From contig NZ_BDBA01000031.1 in the NCBI RefSeq assembly GCF_001612745.1, positions 24,266-88,265 of the forward strand: a DNA stretch of 64,000 bases. The letters run 5' to 3'. Under the pieces are notes generated by a model. That model was not told the DNA's origin. It ran no database searches and worked only from the letters and a program-made list of their open reading frames with translations. Source of the DNA: Nocardia amamiensis NBRC 102102 (lineage in GTDB: Bacteria > Actinomycetota > Actinomycetes > Mycobacteriales > Mycobacteriaceae). Made by a program: the position numbers and the translations under genes. Below, piece after piece: positions 54,361 to 62,558 of the stretch. The stretch's first letter is position 1. The number at the start of each line of letters is the position of its first letter.

Positions 54361-54382
54361 AAGTCAGTCCCTGTCATGACTT
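54361..54382. promoter_or_regulatory. TetR operator-like palindrome B
   Basis: AAGTCAG-TCC-CTGTCATGACTT, with core GTCAG-N3-CTGTC, 11 bp before the tetR ATG. Together with A it suggests cooperative repression of both divergent genes by the TetR protein. Confidence 0.65.
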
Positions 54383-54393
54383 AGGATTCGGTC

Positions 54394-54981
54394 ATGGGTC
54401 GATGGGAGCCGAATGCGCGCGGGAGGCTGGAGCTGGCCGCGCTCGAGCTCTACGCAGAACGCGGGTTCGAGCAGACCACAGTCGCCGAGATCGCCAAGCG
54501 GGCAGGACTCACCGAGCGCACGTTCTACCGGCACTTCGCCGACAAGCGCGAGGTGTTGTTCTCCGGCGGAACGGCGTTGCAGGATGTGCTGGTCGACACC
54601 GTCGCCCGAGCGCCCGACTCGGCCGCGCCGATCGAGGCGACCGCGGCTGCCGTGGAAGCCGTCGGCGCGGTGCTGGAGGAACGGCGGGAGTTCTCCCGGC
54701 AGCGGCAAGCCGTCATCGACGCGAATACCGAACTGCGGGAACGGGAGCTGATCAAGCTTGCCTCGTTGGCGGCGGCGGTGGCGGGGGCGCTGCGCGAACG
54801 CGGCGTCGCCGAGCCCGCGGCGCACCTGGCCGCGGAGACCGGGATCGCCGTGTTCCGGGTTGCGGTGCGGCGCTGGCACGACGAAGCGAACGCGAAAGAA
54901 CTGCCGCGCCTGGTGCGGGAGTCGTTCGACGACTTGGCGGCCGTGATAAACGGCGAAGTCGGAACCGGCGCGGCGTCATAG
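54394..54981 (+). CDS. TetR family transcriptional regulator
   Basis: Predicted 195 aa. HTH at about 10-56 (ARGRLELAALELYAERGFEQTTVAEIAKRAGLTERTFYRHFADKREVLF). The helical C-terminal half is typical of actinobacterial AcrR-like proteins. It probably represses itself and the divergent epimerase-like gene through palindromes A and B. Confidence 0.88.
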   Translation: MGRWEPNARGRLELAALELYAERGFEQTTVAEIAKRAGLTERTFYRHFADKREVLFSGGTALQDVLVDTVARAPDSAAPIEATAAAVEAVGAVLEERREFSRQRQAVIDANTELRERELIKLASLAAAVAGALRERGVAEPAAHLAAETGIAVFRVAVRRWHDEANAKELPRLVRESFDDLAAVINGEVGTGAAS

Positions 54982-55007
54982 ACGTTGCGCCGATGCCACG
55001 ACTTCGG

Positions 55008-55892
55008 TCAGTCGTTGCCGGGTTTGCCGAACTCTTCGATCAGCACGGGATACTGCTCCCCACCGTGTCCGGCGGCGATCGAGCGATCGGCTATCGCCTT
55101 GATCAACTTCGGCAGTTCGGCGTTGACACCCACTGCCTCACTCTCCTCGATCAGGTGTGCCATCGTCCGCACGTCGGTCTCCAGGGCCGACACCTCGGCC
55201 GGGAAAGAGCCGCTGTCGATCTGCTCGGCATACCCGGGCAGCCATTCGGCCACACCGGCGGCGATCTGCCGTGCAAACGGCGCGTACGTTGCGGCGTCGA
55301 CGCCCGCCGTGCGGAGCATGGCGGTGCCATGGAGCCAGGCGTTCAGGACGCTCCACATCATGGCCAGGCCGGCCACGTCGTACAGGGACGCCAGCCCATG
55401 GTCCGCACCAAGGTAGGTGACGGTGCCGAGCGCATCGAGTGCCGACTTGTGTGCCTCGAAATCCGACTGCGGCCCGCTGTGCAGAATCACCGCCTCGGCG
55501 GTTCCGATCGCCGGCGGGACGGCCATGATGGCGCCGTCCAAGTAACGGGCGCCGCACTGCTCGGCCCATCGGGCGGCTTCCCGCGCCTGGGCCGAGCTGC
55601 CCGAGGTCAGGTTGATCAACATCGTGCCGTTCAGGTCGATATCGCTTGCGCCGAGCAATTCGTGCACGGCCTGGTAGTCGGTGAGGCAGATGATCGTCAA
55701 GGAACCTGCGGCGAGCGCGTCGCCAACCGTCGGCGCCAGCCGTGCACCCTCGGCCACCAGTTGGTCGGCTTTGGCGGTCGTACGGTTCCACACGGTTGTG
55801 GGATGCCCGGCTTCGAGGAACGCGCCGGCGAGTGCCCGGCCCATCAGTCCGAGTCCGAGAACTGTCACGGGTGTATTGGTTTCGTTGTTCAT
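55008..55892 (-). CDS. Imine-reductase-like NAD(P)-dependent oxidoreductase
   Basis: Predicted 294 aa; ATG at 55892 gives MNNETNTPVTVLGLGLMGRALAGAFLEAGHPTTVWNRT, the GLGxMG plus TVWNRT signature of imine reductases / reductive aminases in the beta-hydroxyacid dehydrogenase superfamily. LTDYQAVHELLG, GAIMAVPPAIGTAEAVILHSGP and SLYDVAGLAMMW follow the IRED pattern, with the Asp of LYD at the usual catalytic position. It may reduce cyclic imines or form amines from ketones with NADPH. Divergent from a MerR regulator. Confidence 0.78.
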   Translation of the reverse strand: MNNETNTPVTVLGLGLMGRALAGAFLEAGHPTTVWNRTTAKADQLVAEGARLAPTVGDALAAGSLTIICLTDYQAVHELLGASDIDLNGTMLINLTSGSSAQAREAARWAEQCGARYLDGAIMAVPPAIGTAEAVILHSGPQSDFEAHKSALDALGTVTYLGADHGLASLYDVAGLAMMWSVLNAWLHGTAMLRTAGVDAATYAPFARQIAAGVAEWLPGYAEQIDSGSFPAEVSALETDVRTMAHLIEESEAVGVNAELPKLIKAIADRSIAAGHGGEQYPVLIEEFGKPGND

Positions 55893-55908
55893 GGCAGCAT
55901 CGTCAACG

Positions 55909-55930
55909 TTGATACCGGTGTGAAGGTCAA
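55909..55930. promoter_or_regulatory. MerR-type operator/promoter
   Basis: TTGATACCGG-TG-TGAAGGTCAA by parts, an imperfect dyad in the 49-bp gap between the divergent imine-reductase-like and merR-type genes. Read on the minus strand it starts TTGACC, usable as a -35, as MerR promoters with long spacers have. Confidence 0.5.
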
Positions 55931-55941
55931 GTGAGGTTGCG

Positions 55942-56349
55942 ATGCGGATCGGGGAACTGAGTCGCCGGACAGGCGTCAACGCTCATCAGTTGCGCTACTA
56001 CGAGGCCCAGGGCCTGCTGGAGGCAGACCGCGGTGCGAACGGTTACCGCGAGTTCGACGAGCACGCCGTGCTTCGGGTGAAGCAGATCCGGCATCTGCTC
56101 GGTGCGGGTTTGTCCTCCGAGGACATCGCCTACCTGCTGCCCTGTGCGGTCGGAGAAGCTCCGGAACTGCTCGGCTGTCCCGAGTTGCTGGCCGCGATGC
56201 GGTCACGGCTGCAGCGACTGGACGAGCAGATGGACAGACTCGCTCAATCCCGCGACGCTCTTGCCAAATACATCGATGCGGCCGAGCAAATGAGCAGCGA
56301 CAACTACCCACCATTTGACGGTGTCGGCCTGGAACCCGTCCCTGCCTGA
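55942..56349 (+). CDS. MerR family transcriptional regulator
   Basis: Predicted 135 aa; GTGAGG precedes the ATG. N-terminal MRIGELSRRTGVNAHQLRYYEAQGLLEADRGANGYREFDEHAVLRVKQIRHLLGAGLSSEDIAYLLPC is a standard MerR domain, followed by a dimerisation coiled coil. Probably activates the divergent imine-reductase-like gene. Confidence 0.88.
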   Translation: MRIGELSRRTGVNAHQLRYYEAQGLLEADRGANGYREFDEHAVLRVKQIRHLLGAGLSSEDIAYLLPCAVGEAPELLGCPELLAAMRSRLQRLDEQMDRLAQSRDALAKYIDAAEQMSSDNYPPFDGVGLEPVPA

Positions 56350-56483
56350 GCATCCGGGATGGTCAGCCGGTACGCGCGCACACCGCGATCGACCGGCTCA
56401 TCGCCCGCCGCGGCATCGCACTGCGGGAGAAGGCGCTGCGGCGGATGCTCTACGAAACCTGCGCCGGCACCGAGGAAGTCCTG
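56349..56483 (+). pseudogene. Tyrosine recombinase fragment
   Basis: About 45 codons read SIRDGQPVRAHTAIDRLIAR, then RGIALREKALRRMLYETCAGTEEVL. The segment LRE-K-x-L-x-R-M-L-Y-E-T-x-A-x-x-x-E-V-L is typical of actinobacterial tyrosine recombinases just around the first catalytic Arg, which is replaced by Thr here. Nothing of the rest is present, so this is a remnant of a lost mobile element. Confidence 0.6.
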
Positions 56484-56490
56484 CGGACGG

Positions 56491-56853
56491 TCAACCAGCG
56501 GTCTCGGGACGGTCCGGCAGGCCGAGGCGCAGGTGCTCGCTGTGGTAGATCGCCTCGTCCAAGAGTTGAGCGACGTGGTTGTCGTAGAGGCTGTAGACGA
56601 TGCTGCGGCCGGAGCGGGCTCCGGTGACCAGTCCCAGGTGACGTAACAGCCGAAGTTGGTGGGAGACGGCGGATTGTTCCATCCCGATCGTGTCGGCCAG
56701 GACGCTCACCGATCGCGGGCCTTGGCGCAGCTCGGTGAGGATCATCAACCTACTGGGGGTGGCCAGCGCCTGCAAGGTGGTCGCCACATGCTGAGCGGAC
56801 TCGGGATCCAGGCGCGCGACGTGCCGGTCTCTGCCTTTGACGCCGTGTCCCAT
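56491..56853 (-). CDS. nmtR: Nickel/cobalt-sensing ArsR regulator NmtR
   Basis: Predicted 120 aa; the ATG giving MGHGVKGRDR is chosen since Gly2 and His3 are conserved in NmtR. The winged helix TPSRLMILTELRQGPRSVSVLADTIGMEQSAVSHQLRLLRHLGLV is clear. The alpha-5 metal ligands Asp91, His93, His104 and His107 fall at the same positions as in M. tuberculosis NmtR (DNHVAQLLDEAIYHSEHLRLG). It should release DNA on binding Ni(II) or Co(II) and de-repress the divergent ctpJ. Confidence 0.93.
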   Translation of the reverse strand: MGHGVKGRDRHVARLDPESAQHVATTLQALATPSRLMILTELRQGPRSVSVLADTIGMEQSAVSHQLRLLRHLGLVTGARSGRSIVYSLYDNHVAQLLDEAIYHSEHLRLGLPDRPETAG

Positions 56854-56879
56854 AGTGGAAAAGCATACTCTAGGAATAA

Positions 56880-56895
56880 ATGAAGACCTGTTCAT
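56880..56895. promoter_or_regulatory. NmtR operator
   Basis: ATGAAGACCTGTTCAT is a 16-bp palindrome (ATGAA-x-A-N2-T-x-TTCAT) in the 92-bp gap between divergent nmtR and ctpJ, 51 bp before the ctpJ start. The ATGAA/TTCAT arms are as expected for ArsR-family operators. Confidence 0.65.
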
Positions 56896-56945
56896 GTCTT
56901 CTGATATGGTCGGTCGGTCTTCCCTGGCTGTCCTGGAGGTGAATC

Positions 56946-58928
56946 GTGGCCGCGCCGACGCTCGCGCCGACTCGACCGAACCCGGCACCCGATCTGGTGC
57001 CGGTGCGCCGGACCCGGTTGTTCGCACTGCCCGAGGTTCGATGGGCCGCCCTTGCCGTGGGATTGTTCCTAGCTGGTCTGGCGGTGCAGCTGACCGATGG
57101 GCCGCGGTGGGTGTGGTGGGCGTTGTATCTGGCCTGCTATGCAGCCGGCGGATGGGAGCCGGGACTTGCGGGGTTGCGGGCGTTGCGTGCAAAAACGCTC
57201 GATGTCGACCTGCTCATGGTCGCCGCGGCGATCGGTGCGGCGACGGTCGGCCAAATCACCGATGGCGCATTGCTGATCGTCATCTTCGCCACCTCCGGCG
57301 CCCTGGAAGCACTGGCCACCGCCCGGACCGAGGATTCGGTGCGCGGACTGCTGGATCTCGCGCCGGAGACGGCGAATCGGGTGACCGGCGACGGTGCGGA
57401 AGAGACGGTGCACGCCGCCGAGCTGCGAGTCGGCGATGTCGTCGTGGTACGGCCCGGCGAGCGGATCGCCGCGGACGCGACCGTGATCTCCGGTGGCAGC
57501 GAAGTCGATCAGGCCACCATCACCGGCGAGCCGCTGCCGGTGGACAAGACCGTCGGCGACGAGGTGTTCGCCGGGACTCTCAACGGCACCGGCGCCCTGC
57601 GTATTCGCGTCGAGCGCCGCGCGGAGGACTCGGTCGTCGCGCGGATCGCGGCGCTGGTCGAGCAGGCCGCGCAGACCAAGGCTCGCACCCAGCTGTTCAT
57701 CGAGAAGGTCGAACAGCGCTACTCGATCGGCATGGTGATGGTCACCGTGGCGGTGTTCGCCATTCCATTGCTGTTCGGGGAGGCGGTGCGGAGCGCGCTG
57801 TTGCGGGCGATGACGTTCATGATCGTCGCCTCCCCCTGCGCGCTGGTACTGGCCACGATGCCGCCGTTGCTGGCGGCAATCGCCAACGCGGCTCGACACG
57901 GTGTGTTGGTCAAATCCGCTGTGGTGATGGAAAAGCTGGGTACCACCGGGCGGATCGCGTTCGACAAGACCGGCACCCTGACCCGCGGCGCGGCCGAGCT
58001 CATCGAAACCCATTGTCTGGATGCGCGATTCAGCGATGCCGAGGTGCTGCGGCTCGCGGCGGCCGCCGAGCAGCCGAGCGAGCATCCGTTGGCGACGGCC
58101 ATCGTACGCGCGGCCCGGAGTCGTGGTCTCAGCCTGCCCGAGATAGCCGATTTCACCGCACATCCGGGTCGCGGTGTAACTGCCCGCGTCGGTGATCGGA
58201 TCATCGGCGTCGGCTCCCCCGCCGCCACGTCAGATACCGATAGCTCCGCCGAAACCGCGGCACTCCGCGCCATCATCGACGCACTGCAAACCGGCGGCTA
58301 CACCGCTGTCGTCGTGACCTGCGAGCAGCTACCGATCGGAGTGCTGGCTATCACCGACCAGCTTCGGCCGGAAGCGGCGGCGGCCGTGCGCGCCGCCACC
58401 GAACTGACCGGCGCAACGCCGGTCCTGCTGACCGGTGACAACCGAGCCACCGCCGACCGGCTCGCCGCCGAGGTCGGCATCACCGATGTCCGTGCCGAAC
58501 TACTGCCCGACGACAAAATGACCGCCGTGCGACAGCTCCAGGCTGACGGGCAAAAGGTGACCGTGGTCGGTGACGGCATCAACGACGCGCCCGCCCTCGC
58601 CGCCGCCGAGGTAGGCATCGCGATGGGCGGCGCGGGAGCCGACCTCACTTTGCAAACCGCCGACGCCGTCATCGTTCGCGACGACCTCACCACGATTCCC
58701 GCGGTGATCGCGCTGGCACGACAGGCGCGCCGGATTGTCATGGCCAACTTGGCAATTGCCGCCACCTTCATCGGCGTGCTCGTCGTCTGGGATCTCGTCG
58801 GAACTTTGCCCCTGCCGCTGGGCGTGGCCGGACATGAGGGATCCACGGTCATCGTGGGCCTCAACGGGCTACGCCTGCTGCGCCGGGCAGCATGGGAACG
58901 CGCTGCCGGATGCCGGGACCGCAAGTGA
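56946..58928 (+). CDS. ctpJ: P1B-4 type Ni/Co-exporting P-type ATPase CtpJ
   Basis: Predicted 660 aa from GTG after GGAGGTG. DKTGTLT (phosphorylated Asp), GEPLPVDK actuator loop, GDGINDAPALA hinge, ASPCALVLATMP in TM6 and GHEGST in TM8 are seen. SPC plus HEGxT marks the P1B-4 subgroup that exports Co(II), Ni(II) or Fe(II). There is no N-terminal metal-binding Cys-x-x-Cys domain, as usual for CtpJ. Divergent from nmtR, the same pair as in mycobacteria. Confidence 0.92.
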   Translation: MAAPTLAPTRPNPAPDLVPVRRTRLFALPEVRWAALAVGLFLAGLAVQLTDGPRWVWWALYLACYAAGGWEPGLAGLRALRAKTLDVDLLMVAAAIGAATVGQITDGALLIVIFATSGALEALATARTEDSVRGLLDLAPETANRVTGDGAEETVHAAELRVGDVVVVRPGERIAADATVISGGSEVDQATITGEPLPVDKTVGDEVFAGTLNGTGALRIRVERRAEDSVVARIAALVEQAAQTKARTQLFIEKVEQRYSIGMVMVTVAVFAIPLLFGEAVRSALLRAMTFMIVASPCALVLATMPPLLAAIANAARHGVLVKSAVVMEKLGTTGRIAFDKTGTLTRGAAELIETHCLDARFSDAEVLRLAAAAEQPSEHPLATAIVRAARSRGLSLPEIADFTAHPGRGVTARVGDRIIGVGSPAATSDTDSSAETAALRAIIDALQTGGYTAVVVTCEQLPIGVLAITDQLRPEAAAAVRAATELTGATPVLLTGDNRATADRLAAEVGITDVRAELLPDDKMTAVRQLQADGQKVTVVGDGINDAPALAAAEVGIAMGGAGADLTLQTADAVIVRDDLTTIPAVIALARQARRIVMANLAIAATFIGVLVVWDLVGTLPLPLGVAGHEGSTVIVGLNGLRLLRRAAWERAAGCRDRK

Positions 58929-59075
58929 CGAGTTGGAAGCGCGCGGATCTGCGCGACGTCCGGCTCGGTGAATCGCGCGGCGGCGAGGATGGCCAACGGT
59001 CGGGTGCAGACGCATCCGCCGCGCCACGGACGCCGAAGGATTCGGCGCGGGAGGTGGATGACGATTCTCTCGCCC

Positions 59076-59106
59076 GGTGCCGGCGCCTGATCAGGTCACC
59101 GGCACC
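59076..59106. terminator. Hairpin between ctpJ and the PhyH gene
   Basis: GGTGCCGG and CCGGCACC form an 8-bp stem; the 15-nt loop holds the palindrome CCTGATCAGG. Located between convergent genes. Confidence 0.55.
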
Positions 59107-59121
59107 TACGCGAGTGATGGA

Positions 59122-59925
59122 TCAGCTGAGTCGCGGATAGCGGTCGCCGTCGAGCGCTTGTCCCGGCTCCCGGTCCGGCACCTTGTCCTGATACCACGAA
59201 TCCGGGTTCGGGTGGTAGACCGCCTGTGCGTCCATATATACCGACGCCAGCGAAATTCGCGTCGAATCCGTGTGATTGGCGCCTGCGGAGTGGACCAGCC
59301 GAGAGTGATGGAATGTGCAGTCACCGGCTCGCAGCGGGACTGCCACCTGTGGCCACCAGCGCAGTTCCGGTCGGACGTCGAACGGCTCTTCGTTCACGGG
59401 CAACGTGTCGCCAGGCCAGCGGTGTGAACCCGGTATGAACGTCAGGCACCCCCGCTCCACAGGTACGTCGACCAACGCTACCCAGGCGGTGAGGGTTACC
59501 GGCGCTGCCGCTATGGGGAAAGCAGGGTCGTCGATGTGCAGCGGTGTGGGGGCGCTTCCCGACGAATGCTTGCGCAGCAGTTCAGATTTGAACATGCGCA
59601 ACGGACGCCCGGCCAGACGTTCGGCGATGGCGGTGATCTCAGGGTGCAGTGCGAGCTTTCGCATCGGCGCACTGGCGTTCTCCGGTTCGGCCACCCAATC
59701 CATCACCTTCCCGCCTTCGGGTGCATCCCAAGAGACCGTGGGCTGCTGGTGCAGTTGGGCATGGGCGTCGGTCAGGAACTCGTCTATCTCCATCGCACCG
59801 AGTACGCGTGGAATATGGACGTAGCCGTCCCGGCGGTACCGCTCGACGAGATCGACCGGAAGGGCCTCCGCTATCGGGATCTCGCTGCCGCTGGAATGAT
59901 CAGGTGCTTTAGTCACGAGCCCCAC
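59122..59925 (-). CDS. Phytanoyl-CoA dioxygenase (PhyH) family protein
   Basis: Predicted 267 aa from GTG. The Fe(II) triad is seen as LHIDD (His-x-Asp) and HHSRLVHSAGANHTDSTRISL (distal His, with Arg for 2-oxoglutarate). PVERGCLTFIPGSHRW is typical of the family. A non-haem oxygenase hydroxylating a small molecule or acyl chain; the substrate is unknown. A GTG three codons on is an alternative start, and a perfect palindrome lies 10 bp upstream. Confidence 0.85.
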   Translation of the reverse strand: MGLVTKAPDHSSGSEIPIAEALPVDLVERYRRDGYVHIPRVLGAMEIDEFLTDAHAQLHQQPTVSWDAPEGGKVMDWVAEPENASAPMRKLALHPEITAIAERLAGRPLRMFKSELLRKHSSGSAPTPLHIDDPAFPIAAAPVTLTAWVALVDVPVERGCLTFIPGSHRWPGDTLPVNEEPFDVRPELRWWPQVAVPLRAGDCTFHHSRLVHSAGANHTDSTRISLASVYMDAQAVYHPNPDSWYQDKVPDREPGQALDGDRYPRLS

Positions 59926-59934
59926 GGTAGGAGG

Positions 59935-59961
59935 CGCTTAGGACGAATCGGATCCTAAGCG
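59935..59961. promoter_or_regulatory. Perfect palindrome upstream of the PhyH gene
   Basis: CGCTTAGGA-N9-TCCTAAGCG, a perfect 9-bp inverted repeat 10 bp before the PhyH start. So close to the start codon it would block transcription or initiation when bound. No regulator gene is adjacent. Confidence 0.65.
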
Positions 59962-60066
59962 AATGCGCGGATGCCGAGCCGCGCCATGTGCCTCGCCCTG
60001 ACAGCGAGCTACCGGCTCAGCACCGGAGGACATCGCTGCTGAGCAGCACTGTCCTGCCGGTGGTAC

Positions 60067-60108
60067 CCGTCCCGTTCCCCGAGCGCGCACGGCCGGGGAA
60101 CGGGACGG
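60067..60108 (-). terminator. Hairpin after gnd
   Basis: CCGTCCCGTTCCCC and GGGGAACGGGACGG pair perfectly over 14 bp with a 14-nt loop, 6 bp past the gnd stop codon. Confidence 0.8.
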
Positions 60109-60114
60109 CTGTAC

Positions 60115-61563
60115 TCAGTCCGCGGGGACTTCGCTGCGGTCGCCGCTCCAGAGCGTGTGGAACTTGCCCTCGGCATCGATGCGCTCGTAGGTGTGCGCGC
60201 CGAAGAAGTCGCGCTGCGCTTGGGTGAGCGCGGCCGGGAGACGCTCGGCGCGCAGGGCGTCGTAGTACGACAGCGACGACCCGAACGCCGGTACCGGGAT
60301 GCCCAGCAGGGTCGCGGTGGACACGACACGCCGCCAGCTGTCGATCGCGGTCTCGATCGCCTCGCGGAAGTACGGCGCGAGGATCAGGCTCGGCAGTTCC
60401 GGGTTCTCGTCGTAGGCTTCCTTGATCCGGTTCAGGAACCGGGCCCGGATGATGCAGCCGCCGCGCCAGATCGTGGCGAGGTCACCGGGGCGCAGGTTCC
60501 AGTTGTATTCGACACTGCCCGCGGCGATCTGGTCGAAGCCCTGGGCGTAAGCGACGACCTTCGACGCGTACAGCGCCTGCCGGATGTCTTCGGTGAACTG
60601 CTCGACGTCGGTCGGCTTGTCCGCCAACCGGCCCGAGGCCAGACCGGTCGCGGCTTTACGCTGCCCGCGCGACCCGGACAGTGCCCGTGCGAAGACCGCT
60701 TCGGCGATGCCAGTCACCGGTACCCCGAGATCGAGAGCGGACTTCACCGTCCAGCGGCCGGTACCCTTCTGCTCGGCGGCGTCGACGATGACGTCGACCA
60801 GCGGTCGCCCGGTCTTCGCGTCCACCTGCTCGAGCACCTGGGCGGTGATCTCGACCAGGTAGCTTTCCAGGTCTCCTGCGTTCCACTGGGTGAAGACATC
60901 GGCGATCTGCTTGGCGTCGAAACCGAGCGCGTCACGGAACAGGTGATAGGCCTCGCCGATCAGCTGCATGTCGGCGTACTCGATGCCGTTGTGCACCATC
61001 TTGACGAAGTGTCCGGAACCGTCCGGACCGATATGCGTGCAGCACGGCGTGCCGTCGACTTTCGCCGCGATCGATTCCAGCAGCGGACCGAGCGAGTCGT
61101 AGGACTCCTTCGGGCCGCCGGGCATGATCGCCGGGCCGTTGAGCGCGCCCTCCTCGCCACCGGAGATGCCTGCGCCGACGAAGTTCAACCCGCGCTCCCG
61201 CAGCGCAGCCTCGCGCCGGATGGTGTCGGTGTAGAGGGCGTTGCCGCCGTCGATGATGATGTCGCCGGGCTCCATCGCGGCGGCGAGTTCCTCGATCACG
61301 GCATCCGTGGCGGCACCCGCCTTCACCATGATCAAGACGCGGCGCGGCTTCTCCAGCGCGGCGACGAACTCCTCGACGGTTTCGGTGCGCACGAAATCAC
61401 CGTCGTCGCCATGCGCCTCGAGCAGTGCGTCGGTCTTGGCGATGCTGCGGTTGTGCAGCGCCACCGTGTAGCCGTGCTTGGCGAAGTTGCGGGCGATATT
61501 GCTGCCCATGACCGCCAGGCCGGTGACCCCGATCTGTGCACGTGCTGTAGAGGTCGGCATCAA
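60115..61563 (-). CDS. gnd: 6-phosphogluconate dehydrogenase, decarboxylating
   Basis: Predicted 482 aa, the size of the long NADP-type enzyme. GLAVMGSNIARNFAKHGYTVALHNR is the cofactor site; GISGGEEGALNGPAIMPGG, KMVHNGIEYADMQLI with catalytic Lys, and IWRGGCIIRA are conserved, and the C-terminal tail completes the dimer. It oxidises 6-phosphogluconate to ribulose 5-phosphate and CO2 in the pentose phosphate pathway. Transcribed alone. Confidence 0.95.
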   Translation of the reverse strand: MMPTSTARAQIGVTGLAVMGSNIARNFAKHGYTVALHNRSIAKTDALLEAHGDDGDFVRTETVEEFVAALEKPRRVLIMVKAGAATDAVIEELAAAMEPGDIIIDGGNALYTDTIRREAALRERGLNFVGAGISGGEEGALNGPAIMPGGPKESYDSLGPLLESIAAKVDGTPCCTHIGPDGSGHFVKMVHNGIEYADMQLIGEAYHLFRDALGFDAKQIADVFTQWNAGDLESYLVEITAQVLEQVDAKTGRPLVDVIVDAAEQKGTGRWTVKSALDLGVPVTGIAEAVFARALSGSRGQRKAATGLASGRLADKPTDVEQFTEDIRQALYASKVVAYAQGFDQIAAGSVEYNWNLRPGDLATIWRGGCIIRARFLNRIKEAYDENPELPSLILAPYFREAIETAIDSWRRVVSTATLLGIPVPAFGSSLSYYDALRAERLPAALTQAQRDFFGAHTYERIDAEGKFHTLWSGDRSEVPAD

Positions 61564-61760
61564 TCAGCTCTCTCGTTCGACAGGTGTGGCGGGTCCGCGC
61601 GAAGCCGTTCGGCGGATGCCTCGTGGAGTCCCTTCCACGACGCCTCAGACCTTACCTACCGCGCCGGTTCGAACATGTGCCGCATAGCGGGCCGGTCGCC
61701 GGTTTCGTGGTCGCAGGTGATAGCAACTCCGTCGGCCGGGAATCGGGGTGTCGGTTCCGC

Positions 61761-62042
61761 ATGACGATTTCCCAGATCAGGACCATCACCGCGCTTGTCG
61801 AGGATCAGGACCGGGCCAAGCGGTTCTATACCGAGGTGCTCGGATTCACCGTTCGCGGCGTCCCGGTGATGGGGACGAATCGATGGCTCGCGGTCGCGCC
61901 CGGCGAGTCGGAATGGCCATCATGCTGCACAAACCGTTTCCAGGCGCGTCCAGCGGGACGCTGACGGGCGTGATTCCCGACAGTGAATATCTCGACGGCG
62001 TCGTCGCCCGGCCGCGCGAGGCCGCGGCGCAAGTCGAGGGAC
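61761..62042 (+). pseudogene. Frameshifted and truncated VOC/glyoxalase-like gene
   Basis: ATG at 61761 starts MTISQIRTITALVEDQDRAKRFYTEVLGFTVRGVPVMGTNRWLAVAPGESE, a normal VOC N-terminus. The protein then continues only in another frame as MAIMLHKPFPGASSGTLTGVIPDSEYLDGVVARPREAAAQVEGP, so there is a frameshift near 61910. After VEGP the conserved C-terminal half, with the last metal ligands, is missing; the DNA runs directly into the ArsR gene. Confidence 0.75.
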
Positions 62043-62052
62043 CTTGGGCCCG

Positions 62053-62490
62053 ATGCCGCACCATCCAGAACCCACGACCGCAGACCGCGTGATCGGCGCA
62101 GTCGCCAAACCGACCCGACGCGACATCCTGGACCTGCTGCTCGACGGTGAGCGATCGGTCCAGCAGATCGCCGAACGCTTCGACATGGCGCGGCCCGTTG
62201 TCTCCGAGCATCTCGAGGTGCTGCAGGACTGTGCTCTGGTCAGCGAGAAGAAGCGGCGACGGCATCGCTACTACCGCGTCGAGCCGGAACCCCTCCACGA
62301 TCTGCAGTCCTGGCTCGACCTGTTCGAGCGGTTCTGGCACGACCGCATGCGCGATCTGGGCGCGACACTCGACGCGATGCCCGACGAATCCGACAGGACG
62401 GACCCGATCGGTGACCGACGACCTCACCACCGTCGAACTCGACGACCCAACCGCCCAACTGGCCCGCAGACCGTGGAACTGGCCAGGTAA
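62053..62490 (+). CDS. ArsR family regulator (SRPBCC-linked type)
   Basis: Predicted 145 aa from ATG at 62053; a TTG three codons earlier is also possible. ADRVIGAVAKPTRRDILDLLLDGERSVQQIAERFDMARPVVSEHLEVLQDCALVSEKKRRRHRYYRVEPEPLHDLQSWLDLFERFW is the ArsR type that normally precedes an AHSA1/SRPBCC gene, remnants of which follow. The last ~35 residues are Arg/Pro-rich and lie past the normal end, as if the stop was lost by rearrangement. Confidence 0.75.
   Translation: MPHHPEPTTADRVIGAVAKPTRRDILDLLLDGERSVQQIAERFDMARPVVSEHLEVLQDCALVSEKKRRRHRYYRVEPEPLHDLQSWLDLFERFWHDRMRDLGATLDAMPDESDRTDPIGDRRPHHRRTRRPNRPTGPQTVELAR
62411..62465 (+). pseudogene. 5-prime fragment of AHSA1/SRPBCC gene
   Basis: GTG at 62411 opens VTDDLTTVELDD, the usual start of an AHSA1-type gene overlapping an arsR end. 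It jumps at once to DPTAQLA, a sequence that belongs near the end of the same protein and recurs at 63139. Confidence 0.5.
62445..62465 (+). repeat. 21-bp direct repeat, left copy
   Basis: Identical over 21 bp to 63139-63159 (begins ACCCAACCGC, ends AACTGGCCC). The two copies are 694 bp apart and bracket the inserted small minus-strand gene. Confidence 0.85.
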
Positions 62491-62558
62491 GCAGGTCGGG
62501 GCCCAGGCATTTCGCGAATCACCTCACCTCAGTGGATCTTGCCGACGGCTACGCGACT

